A stretch of DNA of 33,955 nt from Legionella sp. (GCA_024636645.1 JAGXGR010000135.1:1-33955), one strand, 5' to 3'; counted from the stretch's first letter, positions 17,233 through 26,043 are shown. Notes: generated by a model from the letters alone, not told the origin. Numbers and translations: made by a program.

Positions 17233-19809
17233 CTACCTGCTCAGTTCTTTCACTATGGCTTGTTTGAGCGATTCGCGTTCTTTCTCATTGAGCATCTGTC
17301 CCTGGGCATTGCTGATATAAAACATATCTTCCACACGTTCCCCGGCGGTTGCAATTTTAGCACTGTGCAAATTGATTTTAAGCTGAAAAAACATGCGGCT
17401 GATGCTCGCCAAGAGACCGGGTCTATCGCTGGTAATTAGAAAAAGACTGGTATATTTATTCAGCGCATCCTCGTTAAAAATAACTTGAGGTTTGATTTTA
17501 AAATGCGCTTGCATACGCGACAATCTACGCCTGGTAATGACGGGCATTTGCGATGGAGCAGCGCTTAAATGATTGAAAAGGGCTTGCTTTATTTTGCTTG
17601 AACGTTGCTCATCAATAAATGCCTGATTTTGATCATCCAGTATGATATATGTATCAAGATCGTAATCATTAGCACATCGGGTAATGGCAGCTTCCTGAAT
17701 GGTCAGATTAAAATTGCTTAAAACCGTGGTGGTCACGATAAATCGCTCGTCTTTATGAGGCATGTAAATGAATATTTCTGTCCCCCCCTGGCTATGATGA
17801 GGCAGGATCAGAATTAATGGAAAGGTTTCACAAGTCAAAATGGCCTCGGTATGGCGAGCAATCATTTCAGGTGATTCATGCAAAAAATATTTGCCTTCAA
17901 AATGGGACCAGATGTCTCTAATGTCTTGTGCATTAAATCCTTTTCTTGTTAACACATCAAGAGCCATGTGTTGGCGGATTTGGATTAAGCTTTTTTCATC
18001 CAATAGTATTTTTTCTTTTTGTAAGGCCTGATTGGTTGCGCGATAAAGCTCTTTCAGCAATGAGTCCTTCCAGGCATTCCAGAGATTGGGGTTCGTACCG
18101 CAGATGTCAGCGACTGTCAGCAAATACAAATAATCCAGATAATAGGCCTCTGGCAACAGATGGCAAAATTGATTAATGGTTTTAGGATCATAAATGTCTT
18201 TTCTCTGAGCAGTAATGGACATCAATAAATGGTTTTTAACCAACCAGACCAGTAAATTGCTATCCTCCTCACTTAAATAATGCCTTTTAGCAAAGGATTT
18301 TGCTTCAATAGCGCCTAGTTCGGAATGATCGCCGCCTCGACCTTTGGCAATATCATGAAACAAAGCGGATAGAAAAAGAATTTCCGGTTTTTTCAGTTCA
18401 AAGATAATTTTTGCGCACAAGGGAAATGTCGCACGGTATTGCTGACTTCTGAACCTTGCAATATTACGAATCACAAACAAGGTATGTTGATCCACCGTAT
18501 AGACATGAAATAAATCATATTGCATTTGGCCGGTGACCGCTGCGAAGCAATCAAGATACCTTGCAAGAACACCATAACGATTCATTCTTTGAAGTGCTTC
18601 ATAAGGGTTGTCTGCTTTCAATATGTCCATGAAAATATCTGTCGCGGCCCTGGATTGTCGGAATGATCTATCTATCTGGTACAGGGATTGACGAATCAAG
18701 CGTATGGTTCCTGCTCTTACGCCTTTAATTTCAGGTTTTTTTGCAATCCATAAAAATAAAGACAGCATGGCATGAGGGCGCTGTCTGAATAATTTGATTT
18801 TTTTGACTTCAATATAATTCAAAGACAACTGAAATTCATCGTCAAGCGGTACCAGCTTTTGTTTTTGAGGATGAATAATGGCTTCTGCAAACCATTGCAA
18901 CAGCACTTCATTGAGCTCACGTATACGTTTGATAACTTTAAAATAGGCCTTCATGAATTGTTCAATAGCAAGCGATTGGCTATTATCATGGTAGCCAAAA
19001 AAACCGGCTAATTTGACTTGATAGTCAAAAATCAATCGATCTTCTTTTTTTTCGGCCAGAATATGCAGCGCAAAGCGAACTTTCCATAGGAAATGTTGGC
19101 AATTGATAAGCTCTTCATATTCTCTATCGCTAATAAAACCGCTATAAATGCCTTCTGCCAGTTTTTTAATATTGAAATGACGTTTTGAGATGCTGAGTAG
19201 TATTTGTAAGTCTCGCAAACCACCAGGGCCGTTTTTTACATTAGGCTCCAGATTATAGGCTGTTTCACCATACTTCTTATATCGTATTTGCTGTTCTTTT
19301 TGTTTAGCATAAAAATAGTCATCGCTCGGCCACATATGCAAAGGATGGGTTTGATAAATCAATTCTTCCATTAAATGGCCCCGGCCGCAGACCAGATGCA
19401 TATCCATGATGCTGGATATAACGGAGATATCTTCAGCTGCCAACTCAGCACAGGCGGATACCGTCGTCAATTGATGACTGATTTCCAAGCCGATATCCCA
19501 GCAGCTTTGAATAAATAACTGGGCATTTTGCAGATTTTTCTCGCTGAGCGTATCGGTATGAAGAAGCAGTATATCGATATCAGAATGAAGTTGTAATTCA
19601 CGCCTGCCATAGCTTCCCAAGCCCATCAGACAGAACTGATTATCATTTTGTAAGTCATATTTCAGAAACAAGCGGATTAATAAATCATCAATATAATTAA
19701 CCAGCTTGCGTGTGATGTGATTGATGTTACCGTGCTCATGTAATTCTTTGCACAGTTCATCCTTGAACTGCTTTATGGATTGCTTTAACTGCTGGTTATC
19801 GCTCTTCAT
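17233..19809 (-). CDS. glnD: bifunctional uridylyltransferase/uridylyl-removing enzyme GlnD
   Basis: Nitrogen sensor that uridylylates PII when glutamine is low and removes UMP when it is high. 858 residues. Domain order: nucleotidyltransferase with GLGSYGRRELQLHSDIDILL at about residues 63-82 (Asp77, Asp79); the GlnD PII-uridylyltransferase region (GPGGLRDLQ); HD hydrolase domain with His485-Asp486 in LFHDIAKGRGGDHSE; and two C-terminal ACT domains (about residues 680-750 and 785-858) for glutamine sensing. All key motifs are intact. The start overlaps the map stop by 14 nt, implying co-transcription from map. Confidence 0.97.
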   Translation of the reverse strand: MKSDNQQLKQSIKQFKDELCKELHEHGNINHITRKLVNYIDDLLIRLFLKYDLQNDNQFCLMGLGSYGRRELQLHSDIDILLLHTDTLSEKNLQNAQLFIQSCWDIGLEISHQLTTVSACAELAAEDISVISSIMDMHLVCGRGHLMEELIYQTHPLHMWPSDDYFYAKQKEQQIRYKKYGETAYNLEPNVKNGPGGLRDLQILLSISKRHFNIKKLAEGIYSGFISDREYEELINCQHFLWKVRFALHILAEKKEDRLIFDYQVKLAGFFGYHDNSQSLAIEQFMKAYFKVIKRIRELNEVLLQWFAEAIIHPQKQKLVPLDDEFQLSLNYIEVKKIKLFRQRPHAMLSLFLWIAKKPEIKGVRAGTIRLIRQSLYQIDRSFRQSRAATDIFMDILKADNPYEALQRMNRYGVLARYLDCFAAVTGQMQYDLFHVYTVDQHTLFVIRNIARFRSQQYRATFPLCAKIIFELKKPEILFLSALFHDIAKGRGGDHSELGAIEAKSFAKRHYLSEEDSNLLVWLVKNHLLMSITAQRKDIYDPKTINQFCHLLPEAYYLDYLYLLTVADICGTNPNLWNAWKDSLLKELYRATNQALQKEKILLDEKSLIQIRQHMALDVLTRKGFNAQDIRDIWSHFEGKYFLHESPEMIARHTEAILTCETFPLILILPHHSQGGTEIFIYMPHKDERFIVTTTVLSNFNLTIQEAAITRCANDYDLDTYIILDDQNQAFIDEQRSSKIKQALFNHLSAAPSQMPVITRRRLSRMQAHFKIKPQVIFNEDALNKYTSLFLITSDRPGLLASISRMFFQLKINLHSAKIATAGERVEDMFYISNAQGQMLNEKERESLKQAIVKELSR

Positions 19810-20560
19810 GACGTAAGGTCAGGATTTCAACACCCTCATCGGTAACTAACAAAGTATGTTCCCATTGTGCCGACAGACTGTGGTCTTTGGTAACAACGGT
19901 CCACTGATCAGGTAAAAGACGGGTATGGTGTTTGCCTATGTTAATCATGGGTTCGATTGTAAAGGTCATTCCCGCACGCAGTATCTCGCCTGTTTTTGGT
20001 GTTCCATAATGAAGAACCTGAGGATCCTCATGAAAAATACGCCCAATACCGTGACCGCAATAATCTCTGACCACAGAGCAGCGGTTTTTTTCAGCGTGTT
20101 GTTGAATGGCATGACCAATGTCACCAAGATGCACGCCAGGCTTTACCAAATCTATGCCTATCAATAAACATTCCTGTGCAATTTTGACAACATGCTTTGC
20201 TTTAACAGATGGTGTGCCTACAAAAAACATTTTACTGGTATCACCATGATATCCCTCTTTGATAACAGTGACATCAATGTTAATTATATCACCCTCTTTA
20301 AGATGCTTTTCTCCGGGAATACCATGACAGACAACATGATTAATTGAAGTACAAATGGATTTTGGGAAACCATGATAATTCAGAGGCGCTGGTATGGCCT
20401 TTTGTTCATTAACGATATAATCATGACATATGCGGTTTAACTCGTCCGTACTGACACCGACTTTAACATAAGGTTCTATCATTTCCAGAACTTCAGCGGC
20501 CAGTCGACCTGCAACGCGCATTTTTTCAATTTCTTCAGGAGTTTTTATAGTAACAGCCAT
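19796..20560 (-). CDS. map: methionine aminopeptidase Map (type Ia)
   Basis: Removes the initiator methionine from nascent proteins. 254 residues from the internal ATG at 20560, giving MAVTIKTPEEIEKMRVAGRL as in E. coli. An upstream start at 20611 would add 17 residues not found in the family. The five metal ligands are visible: Asp96, Asp107, His170, Glu203 and Glu234, with His177 also conserved. It precedes glnD with overlap. In many gammaproteobacteria map lies divergent from rpsB; here the Spy-like gene sits between them. Confidence 0.96.
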   Translation of the reverse strand: MAVTIKTPEEIEKMRVAGRLAAEVLEMIEPYVKVGVSTDELNRICHDYIVNEQKAIPAPLNYHGFPKSICTSINHVVCHGIPGEKHLKEGDIINIDVTVIKEGYHGDTSKMFFVGTPSVKAKHVVKIAQECLLIGIDLVKPGVHLGDIGHAIQQHAEKNRCSVVRDYCGHGIGRIFHEDPQVLHYGTPKTGEILRAGMTFTIEPMINIGKHHTRLLPDQWTVVTKDHSLSAQWEHTLLVTDEGVEILTLRHEER

Positions 20561-20616
20561 ACACTTATCTTCCGCAAATAAAATGAATATATCATAAGTG
20601 ACAGCCAACAAAAAGA

Positions 20617-20664
20617 CTGTCAGTCAGCGAGCCGGTCTTAAAACCAACATCCACTGACTGACAG
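20617..20664 (-). terminator. Rho-independent terminator of the Spy-like gene
   Basis: The arms CTGTCAGTCAG (20617-20627) and CTGACTGACAG (20654-20664) form an 11-bp perfect stem. Read on the minus strand, the hairpin begins 22 nt after the stop of the Spy-like gene and is followed by TCTTTTTG. The 26-nt loop is somewhat long. It would separate this gene from map downstream. Confidence 0.75.
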
Positions 20665-20685
20665 GTTTATCAAAGAAAATAAAAA

Positions 20686-21183
20686 TTATTCATCTGTAGA
20701 TGTATCAGTATCGTCTAGATCCATCATCTGTGTTGAATCACTGTCTTTATCATCTTTAATCATGCATTTATCCATTATTTCCTTTTTAACAGTCTCAGCT
20801 TTTTTGACTTGCTCAGGTGTAAGTATGCCATAGGCCGCATGCTTCATCTGAACTTTTAGTTTAGTCATCGAACCGACCAGTTCTTTCTTTTGAGAAATCA
20901 ACTGATCAAGCTTGGCTTCATCAAGTTTATCGGCTTTGGCCAGATCTTTCATCTGCTGACGAAGATCTTTCATTTCATCATGTTTTGCTTTAAGTTGATC
21001 TTTATATTGTTTTTTGACGTCTTCGAGCTTCGTTTTTTGCTCGTCAGTCAGCTCCAGTTTTTTCATCATTTTTTCTTTCATGTCTTTGTAACAGGGACAT
21101 TTTGGATGCATATCAGCTAAAACTGGTTGGCTGATGAACATTGCAAGCGCCATTGATGAAATCCACATTATTCCTTTATTCAT
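20686..21183 (-). CDS. Spy/CpxP-like periplasmic protein
   Basis: 165 residues with a signal peptide (MNKGIMWISSMALAMFISQPVLA, likely cut after about residue 23). The mature part is highly charged and helical. It carries two LTxEQ motifs (LTDEQ near residue 45, LTPEQ near 121), the hallmark of the Spy/CpxP family of periplasmic chaperones and stress sensors. It is unusual in having two cysteines right after the signal peptide (KCPCYKD) and an acidic, serine/threonine-rich tail (DSTQMMDLDDTDTSTDE). Role in envelope stress is inferred. A CpxR-like site lies upstream. Confidence 0.75.
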   Translation of the reverse strand: MNKGIMWISSMALAMFISQPVLADMHPKCPCYKDMKEKMMKKLELTDEQKTKLEDVKKQYKDQLKAKHDEMKDLRQQMKDLAKADKLDEAKLDQLISQKKELVGSMTKLKVQMKHAAYGILTPEQVKKAETVKKEIMDKCMIKDDKDSDSTQMMDLDDTDTSTDE

Positions 21184-21239
21184 GATAACTTCCTTATGTT
21201 GTTAAGTTTATAATTAGCTGTACACATTGATTCTGATTC

Positions 21240-21254
21240 TTTAAAAAATTTTAC
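21240..21254 (-). promoter_or_regulatory. CpxR-box-like site upstream of the Spy-like gene
   Basis: On the minus strand the sequence is GTAAA-ATTTT-TTAAA, one mismatch from the CpxR consensus GTAAA-N5-GTAAA. It ends 57 nt before the ATG. A -10-like TATAAA lies between it and the gene. CpxR control would fit a Spy/CpxP family member. The region is AT-rich, so chance matches are likely enough to keep this tentative. Confidence 0.35.
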
Positions 21255-21364
21255 AGCTTTAAGTTCCAATCGCCGTAACACGTGACGTATTTAAAGTAAC
21301 AAAACCAATCGTAATATGATTATAGCTTAATTTATTTTTTTTTGTAGAATTAAGTGCTTTTAAA

Positions 21365-21393
21365 TTGAAGAAAATGGATGAATGTGATATAAA
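21365..21393 (+). promoter_or_regulatory. rpsB promoter
   Basis: A -35 TTGAAG (21365-21370) and a -10 TATAAA (21388-21393) are separated by exactly 17 nt. The following TAACGCGC forms a GC-containing discriminator of the kind found at stringently controlled ribosomal promoters. Transcription would start near 21400, leaving a leader of about 90 nt before the rpsB ATG. Confidence 0.65.
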
Positions 21394-21426
21394 TAACGCG
21401 CATTAAAATACACACACGTTTCGACA

Positions 21427-21460
21427 CATATGGCTGGGTCCTGAGTTTGGGTGCCATATG
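21427..21460 (+). promoter_or_regulatory. Structured rpsB leader hairpin, probable S2 autoregulation site
   Basis: CATATGGC (21427-21434) pairs perfectly with GCCATATG (21453-21460), enclosing an 18-nt G-rich loop. It lies within the predicted rpsB 5' UTR, 32 nt before the start codon. In gammaproteobacteria the rpsB leader is a conserved structure through which S2 represses rpsB-tsf. The hairpin is seen directly; the autoregulatory role is inferred from that precedent. Confidence 0.5.
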
Positions 21461-21492
21461 GGAAGCGTGGAGGCCTAACCCTGGAGATAATA

Positions 21493-22293
21493 ATGAATGT
21501 AAGTATGAGAGAATTACTGGAAGCGGGTGCCCATTTTGGTCATAGAACCCGTTACTGGAACCCTAAAATGGCTGAATACATTTTCGGCTCAAGAAATAAA
21601 ATCCATATTATAAATCTTGAAAAAACAATGCCAATGATGCAGGACGTGATTAATTATGTAGGACGTCTGGCTTCAAACAAGGCCAAAATTCTTTTTGTCG
21701 GCACAAAGCGTGCTGCTCAGGAGAGCATCCGTGAACACGCAAAACGATGCGGCATGCCTTATGTAGATCACCGTTGGTTAGGTGGTATGCTGACTAACTA
21801 CAAAACAGTTCGCCAATCTATCTTTCGTTTGAAAGAATTAAAAGAAATGCGTGAAAAAGGACTGTTTGAGTCAATGATTAAAAAAGAAGCTCTGATGCTG
21901 ACCCGCGAGCTGGAAAAACTGGATCGCAGTCTGGGCGGTATTGAAAACATGGGCGGTTTACCCGATGCATTATTTGTGGTTGATGTCGGTTTTGAGCACA
22001 TTGCTGTTGAAGAGGCCCGTCGCCTGAAAATACCCGTTATCGGTATTGTGGATACAAATAATTCACCCGATGATATTGATTACATCATTCCTGCCAATGA
22101 TGACTCAATGCGCGCCATAGACATCTATGTACGTTGTATTGCTGATGCCATTCTTGATGCCAAACAAAGCAATACAGTTGGCGGTGCTTCTGAAGAAGTT
22201 GAGTTTGTAGAAGCATCCGAGCCTGCCGCAAAGAAAAAAGCGGACAAAGCACCTGAGCCCGCAAAGAAAAAAGCGGATAAAGCAGGCGAGTAA
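21493..22293 (+). CDS. rpsB: 30S ribosomal protein S2
   Basis: Small-subunit protein S2, 266 residues from the ATG at 21493. That ATG has GGAG 6 nt upstream and gives [20 protein letters not shown], colinear with the E. coli N-terminus. An earlier in-frame ATG at 21451 lies inside the leader hairpin and is rejected. Core motifs include [35 protein letters not shown] and [12 protein letters not shown]. The C-terminus is extended by a lysine/alanine-rich tail ([20 protein letters not shown]) built from an internal repeat. First gene of rpsB-tsf-pyrH-frr. Confidence 0.98.
   Translation: MNVSMRELLEAGAHFGHRTRYWNPKMAEYIFGSRNKIHIINLEKTMPMMQDVINYVGRLASNKAKILFVGTKRAAQESIREHAKRCGMPYVDHRWLGGMLTNYKTVRQSIFRLKELKEMREKGLFESMIKKEALMLTRELEKLDRSLGGIENMGGLPDALFVVDVGFEHIAVEEARRLKIPVIGIVDTNNSPDDIDYIIPANDDSMRAIDIYVRCIADAILDAKQSNTVGGASEEVEFVEASEPAAKKKADKAPEPAKKKADKAGE
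22228..22284 (+). repeat. 33-nt tandem repeat encoding the S2 tail
   Basis: Two near-identical 24-nt blocks (22228-22251 and 22261-22284, GCAAAGAAAAAAGCGGA then C or T, then AAAGCA) are spaced with a 33-nt period. They encode AKKKADKA twice in the C-terminal tail of S2. Only one base differs between the copies, which suggests recent duplication. Confidence 0.85.
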
Positions 22294-22308
22294 ATTATTT
22301 GATCAAAG

Positions 22309-22340
22309 AGGGGCATTGACATAAGCCAAGGCCCCTTTTT
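22309..22340 (+). terminator. Intrinsic attenuator between rpsB and tsf
   Basis: AGGGGC (22309-22314) pairs with GCCCCT (22331-22336), followed by TTTTT. It begins 16 nt after the rpsB stop and ends 22 nt before the tsf start. The stem is only 6 bp with a 16-nt loop, so it is likely a partial terminator that lowers tsf expression relative to rpsB, as described for the E. coli operon. Confidence 0.6.
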
Positions 22341-22361
22341 GCTATTTGGAGGATAGAAAAC

Positions 22362-23240
22362 ATGACGATTAGTGCTGCATTGGTAATGCAACTACGCGAG
22401 CGTACAGGCGCTGGCATGATGGAGTGCAAGAAATTTTTAGTTGCCGCAAATGGCGATATTGAATTAGCTATTTCTGAAATGCGCAAGGCAGGCCAAGCGA
22501 AAGCTGATAAGAAAGCGGATCGTGTTGCGGCAGAAGGTGTCATTGTCGTTGCCCGTTCTGAAGATCAGAAAACAGCAGTTATGATGGAAGTTAACAGCGA
22601 AACAGATTTTGTAGCACGCGATGAAAATTTCACTGAATTCGCATCAAAAGTTGCTGAAACTGCTTTGGAAAGCGCAACGAATGATATTGAAGCCTTGTCA
22701 CAGGAAACCCTGGATGGCGAAAAAACCATCGAAACCGCGAGACAGGAACTGGTGGCTAAAATCGGAGAAAATATTAAACTCCGCCGCATGGCTCGCTTAA
22801 ATGCCGAAACGGTCGTGGGTTATTATTTGCACGGTTCACGAATTGGCGTGATGGTAGCACTTAAAAATGGTGATGAATCATTAGCCAAAGACATTGCCAT
22901 GCACATTGCTGCAAGCAAACCGATGGTTGTCAGCCGTGATCAGGTTCCTGCTGAAGCCATTGAAAATGAAAGAGAAATCTTTACCGCGCAAGCGCGTGAA
23001 AGCGGCAAGCCGCAAGAAATTATTGATAAAATGATTGAAGGCCGTATCAATAAATACATTGATGAAGTCAGCCTTCTTGGTCAGCCTTTTGTTAAAGATC
23101 CCAATGTCAAAGTCGGTCAGCTTCTAAAAGAAAAGAATGCAGACGTTCAAAGTTTTATACGCTTTGAAGTGGGTGAAGGCATCGAGAAAAAAGAAGATAA
23201 CTTTGTTGAAGAAGTGATGGCACAGGTTCGTGATATATAA
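22362..23240 (+). CDS. tsf: elongation factor Ts
   Basis: Guanine-nucleotide exchange factor that recycles EF-Tu. 292 residues, slightly longer than the 283 of E. coli. The N-terminal UBA-like domain has [19 protein letters not shown], and the core contains the EF-Tu contact motif [11 protein letters not shown] near residue 80. [11 protein letters not shown] and the C-terminal [12 protein letters not shown] module follow. The start has GGAGG about 9 nt upstream. The stop shares one base with the pyrH ATG (TAATG). Confidence 0.98.
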   Translation: MTISAALVMQLRERTGAGMMECKKFLVAANGDIELAISEMRKAGQAKADKKADRVAAEGVIVVARSEDQKTAVMMEVNSETDFVARDENFTEFASKVAETALESATNDIEALSQETLDGEKTIETARQELVAKIGENIKLRRMARLNAETVVGYYLHGSRIGVMVALKNGDESLAKDIAMHIAASKPMVVSRDQVPAEAIENEREIFTAQARESGKPQEIIDKMIEGRINKYIDEVSLLGQPFVKDPNVKVGQLLKEKNADVQSFIRFEVGEGIEKKEDNFVEEVMAQVRDI

Positions 23241-23983
23241 TGAATGATAGCAAACAGCCACAAATAAAATACAAACGCATATTACTCAAATGCAGCGGCG
23301 AAGCGCTCATGGGTAAAGTTCAGTTTGGCATTGATCCTTCCGTTCTGGATAAAATTGCCAAAGATGTAGCTGAATTAATCCAAATGGGCGTGGAAGTCGG
23401 GCTTGTTATAGGTGGTGGAAATTTATTTCGTGGCAAAGTCTTATCAGAAGCCGGTCTTGGTCGTGTGACTGGCGATCATATGGGTATGCTGGCTACTGTA
23501 ATGAATGCTTTGGCCTTACGTGATGCACTGGAGCGAATTGATCTGCCAGCCCGCATCATGTCGGCAATACCTATGCTGGGTGTTGTCGACCCTTATCATC
23601 GCAGGAAGGCTATCACCCATCTTCGAAACGGGCATGTGGTTATTTTTGCAGCAGGCACGGGTAATCCTTTTTTCACCACGGATTCTGCAGCCTGTCTCAG
23701 AGCCATCGAAGTGGGTGCTGATGTTGTATTAAAGGCTACAAAGGTTGATGGTATTTATTCAGAAGATCCCATTTTAAATCCACAAGCTACCCGTTATGAT
23801 TATTTAACCTATCGAGAAGTGTTAAACAAAGGCTTGAAGGTCATGGATGCTACGGCAATTTGTTTGTGTCAGGAGCATGGCATGCCTTTACAGGTATTTA
23901 ATATGTCCGCAACAGATGCCTTAAAGAAAATTGTCAGAGGTGAGCGTGTAGGAACAATTGTAGGAGCAAATCATGATCAATGA
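23240..23983 (+). CDS. pyrH: uridylate kinase PyrH
   Basis: Phosphorylates UMP to UDP with ATP; bacterial hexameric UMP kinase of the amino-acid-kinase fold. 247 residues. Motifs: [10 protein letters not shown] near residue 17, [10 protein letters not shown] near 55, and the [17 protein letters not shown] block near 135. [15 protein letters not shown] lies near the C-terminus. It starts on the tsf stop and its end overlaps frr by 11 nt, an unusually tight arrangement implying translational coupling. Confidence 0.98.
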   Translation: MNDSKQPQIKYKRILLKCSGEALMGKVQFGIDPSVLDKIAKDVAELIQMGVEVGLVIGGGNLFRGKVLSEAGLGRVTGDHMGMLATVMNALALRDALERIDLPARIMSAIPMLGVVDPYHRRKAITHLRNGHVVIFAAGTGNPFFTTDSAACLRAIEVGADVVLKATKVDGIYSEDPILNPQATRYDYLTYREVLNKGLKVMDATAICLCQEHGMPLQVFNMSATDALKKIVRGERVGTIVGANHDQ

Positions 23984-24530
23984 GATTAAACAAGATGCTG
24001 AAAAACGGATGAAAAAGGCAGTTGAGTCTTTACAGGTTGATTTGAGTAAGATTCGTACTGGTAGAGCCAATGTCGGTATACTGGATCATGTGGTGGTTGA
24101 TTATTATGGTAACCCCACGCCCATTAGCCAAATTGCTACTATTTCTGCTAGTGACGCCAGAACCATTTTGGTGACACCCTGGGAAAAAAGCATGGTATCA
24201 GCGGTTGAAAAAGCGATTCTTACCTCTGATCTGGGTTTAAATCCAGCAACAGCAGGGAGTGCTATTCGCGTCCCTATGCCGCCTTTGACAGAGGAACGCC
24301 GTAAAGAGTTAATCAAGGTCGTTAAAGCAGAGGGCGAGCAGAGCAAAGTTGCTATTCGTAATATACGTCGCGATGCTAATAACCAGTTGAAAGATTTAGT
24401 AAAAGAAAAGCAAATATCCGAAGACGAAGAACGCCGTGGAACGGAAGTTATCCAGAAATTAACAGATAAAAACATTGCAGAAGTGGATGTTCTTTTAGTT
24501 GAAAAAGAAAAAGATTTAATGCAAATTTAA
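23973..24530 (+). CDS. frr: ribosome recycling factor
   Basis: Splits post-termination ribosomes together with EF-G. 185 residues, exactly the family length. The three-helix bundle signatures are present: [51 protein letters not shown] and [19 protein letters not shown] lies 6 nt before the ATG, inside pyrH. No convincing intrinsic terminator follows; the palindromic repeats at 24587-24738 may serve as the 3' boundary. Confidence 0.98.
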   Translation: MINEIKQDAEKRMKKAVESLQVDLSKIRTGRANVGILDHVVVDYYGNPTPISQIATISASDARTILVTPWEKSMVSAVEKAILTSDLGLNPATAGSAIRVPMPPLTEERRKELIKVVKAEGEQSKVAIRNIRRDANNQLKDLVKEKQISEDEERRGTEVIQKLTDKNIAEVDVLLVEKEKDLMQI

Positions 24531-24586
24531 ATTTACAGCGATTAGCTGATGTTTCTTAAACTGTAATATATTGATCAACCGATAAG

Positions 24587-24738
24587 GTAGCCCGTAAGAA
24601 GCGATAGCGTATTACGGGGATCGCGATGCTAATCGAAGAATGGATTTCAAAATGACCATCGTATTCCCGGATTACGGCTCCGCCTCCATCCGGGCTACGA
24701 AGAACCTGTAGCCCGTAAGGAGCGAAGCGTATTACGGG
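24587..24738. repeat. Three palindromic repeats between frr and the RhoGAP-like gene
   Basis: Two near-identical units, GTAGCCCGTAAGAAGCGATA... (24587-24618) and GTAGCCCGTAAGGAGCGAAG... (24708-24738), each fold on CCCGTAA/TTACGGG. They flank a third palindrome at 24666-24698 (CCCGGATTACGG paired with CATCCGGGCTAC). The same motifs occur at 7560-7669, so they are copies of a dispersed intergenic element. The cluster separates two converging genes and could act as a bidirectional transcript end, although T-runs are missing. Confidence 0.8.
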
Positions 24739-24772
24739 ATGAGATCTACTCTCGAAAATCAAAGCCCAATTA

Positions 24773-25963
24773 CTAACGAGAAAACTCTGGCGCTTCGGCT
24801 TTTCCATCATGAGCATGCCGATTTTTTATCGGCCGCTTAAAGAAAACAGGCCCTTCACTTGCTTCTTTTTGATCCCTCGATTGATTCAACTTTTTAATAA
24901 CTCTTTTTATCCTGGAGGATGCCCCTTGTTCGAAATCATTTGACCAATCCTCGACAATGACGGTTCGATTTTTTATTCGTTTTTTAATAAAACCTATCTC
25001 AACGCGTAACCCCCTCACTTTTTGCTTTTGCACCGATTGTTCATTGGTAGCATTTTGTTTTAAATGCTCAGTAAATTGCCTGTCAGCTATTTTAATTTTA
25101 ATCTGCAGCACAAGATCCATGGCATGTTTTTGAGCTTCAATGATGGAACCGGTTAATTCTTGCCTTAAAGGTTTATTTTTCGAGGCATTGGCAAGTTTTG
25201 CTTTCTGCTGCTGAATTGATTTTTCAACCGCTTCCAGTTGCATTGTTCTATCTTCAATAAAATCATTTTGTTTCGCCAGGATTTTTATACTGGAGTCTAT
25301 CACATTAGTAGTTATGCTCAGTTCTTGAATCGCTATCCTCAGTGCTTGTTGCTTTGATTTTAATAAAATAGTCAGCATGTGTGGAAAGTTATCGGCAACG
25401 TATTCGATAAATTTTTGATCTACAGGGATCTTATCTGACTGGATAATCTGTGCTGAATAATCATTAAGAAAAGCTACATCGTCCATGGTTTCACTGATTG
25501 AAAGGACAGGTCCTAGCATCAGTCCCAAATTTTTAGCATCCATGCCATTCTCCTGCTGGAAACCTGCAGTAAGGCGTATGATTTGAATATAATTGTATAA
25601 GCTTTCAGCTAAATGAATGTTATTTTGTTGTTCGGAATGCACTAAAGCCATAAGCAGTTGGTCTATACCGGTGGACGCGTTGCCGGTTTGCAGATCGCTG
25701 ATAAAATGTTGGAAAACCTGATTACTGAATTTGTCGTCTCTATTTAAAAGCACGTGCTTTAATGCACCAATGTAATCATGAATTGTCATGGAGGTGATGC
25801 GCTTTTGCTCAGATTTTAAAATATGAGCAATCAAGAATTCAACATGATGCATATTCCCTGACTCGCGAAATACACCGGTCTCTTTTAAAAGATGGCTACT
25901 GCTGAAAATCATCTTGTGAATTTCATTGACTACGGTAAAAACGTTACTGGATGAAAATTCCAT
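24773..25963 (-). CDS. RhoGAP-domain protein, candidate secreted effector
   Basis: 396 residues from the ATG at 25963, chosen because AAAGGAG lies 7 nt upstream; an ATG 6 nt earlier would be too close. Residues about 10-175 match the eukaryotic RhoGAP fold: ETGVFRESGN with the arginine finger Arg33, the conserved lysine Lys69 in IGALKHVLL, and Asn145 in AKNLGLMLGPVL. The spacing Arg-Lys-Asn (36 and 76) is close to that of p50RhoGAP (37 and 72). Known of the family: these residues speed GTP hydrolysis by Rho, Rac or Cdc42. The second half (about 185-340) is glutamine/lysine-rich and coiled-coil-like; the last 40 residues are polar with DQKEASEG. No signal peptide. Bacteria have no Rho GTPases of this kind, so a host target is inferred, as is Dot/Icm secretion. 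It stands alone, with a PmrA-like box upstream. Confidence 0.8.
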   Translation of the reverse strand: MEFSSSNVFTVVNEIHKMIFSSSHLLKETGVFRESGNMHHVEFLIAHILKSEQKRITSMTIHDYIGALKHVLLNRDDKFSNQVFQHFISDLQTGNASTGIDQLLMALVHSEQQNNIHLAESLYNYIQIIRLTAGFQQENGMDAKNLGLMLGPVLSISETMDDVAFLNDYSAQIIQSDKIPVDQKFIEYVADNFPHMLTILLKSKQQALRIAIQELSITTNVIDSSIKILAKQNDFIEDRTMQLEAVEKSIQQQKAKLANASKNKPLRQELTGSIIEAQKHAMDLVLQIKIKIADRQFTEHLKQNATNEQSVQKQKVRGLRVEIGFIKKRIKNRTVIVEDWSNDFEQGASSRIKRVIKKLNQSRDQKEASEGPVFFKRPIKNRHAHDGKAEAPEFSR

Positions 25964-26043
25964 TTTCATACTCCTTTTAAATCCATAAATGTATAGGAAT
26001 TATGCTCCCTAGCTCAACACAAAAACCAACCTGTTACGATTTT

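Noticed and set aside
17229-17235. A regulatory site between the convergent tadA and glnD stops
   Set aside because: Only one base separates the two stop codons, so there is no intergenic space; transcript ends must lie inside the opposing genes.
20561-20611. Upstream extension of map
   Set aside because: The added 17 residues are not found in methionine aminopeptidases, and the internal ATG gives the canonical N-terminus.
21451-21492. Upstream ATG for rpsB
   Set aside because: It lies within the leader hairpin and has no matching S2 sequence; ATG 21493 has the ribosome-binding site and family match.
24556-24816. 86-codon minus-strand frame over the palindromic repeats
   Set aside because: Its sequence is translated repeat DNA plus the overlap with the end of the RhoGAP-like gene; no gene-like features.
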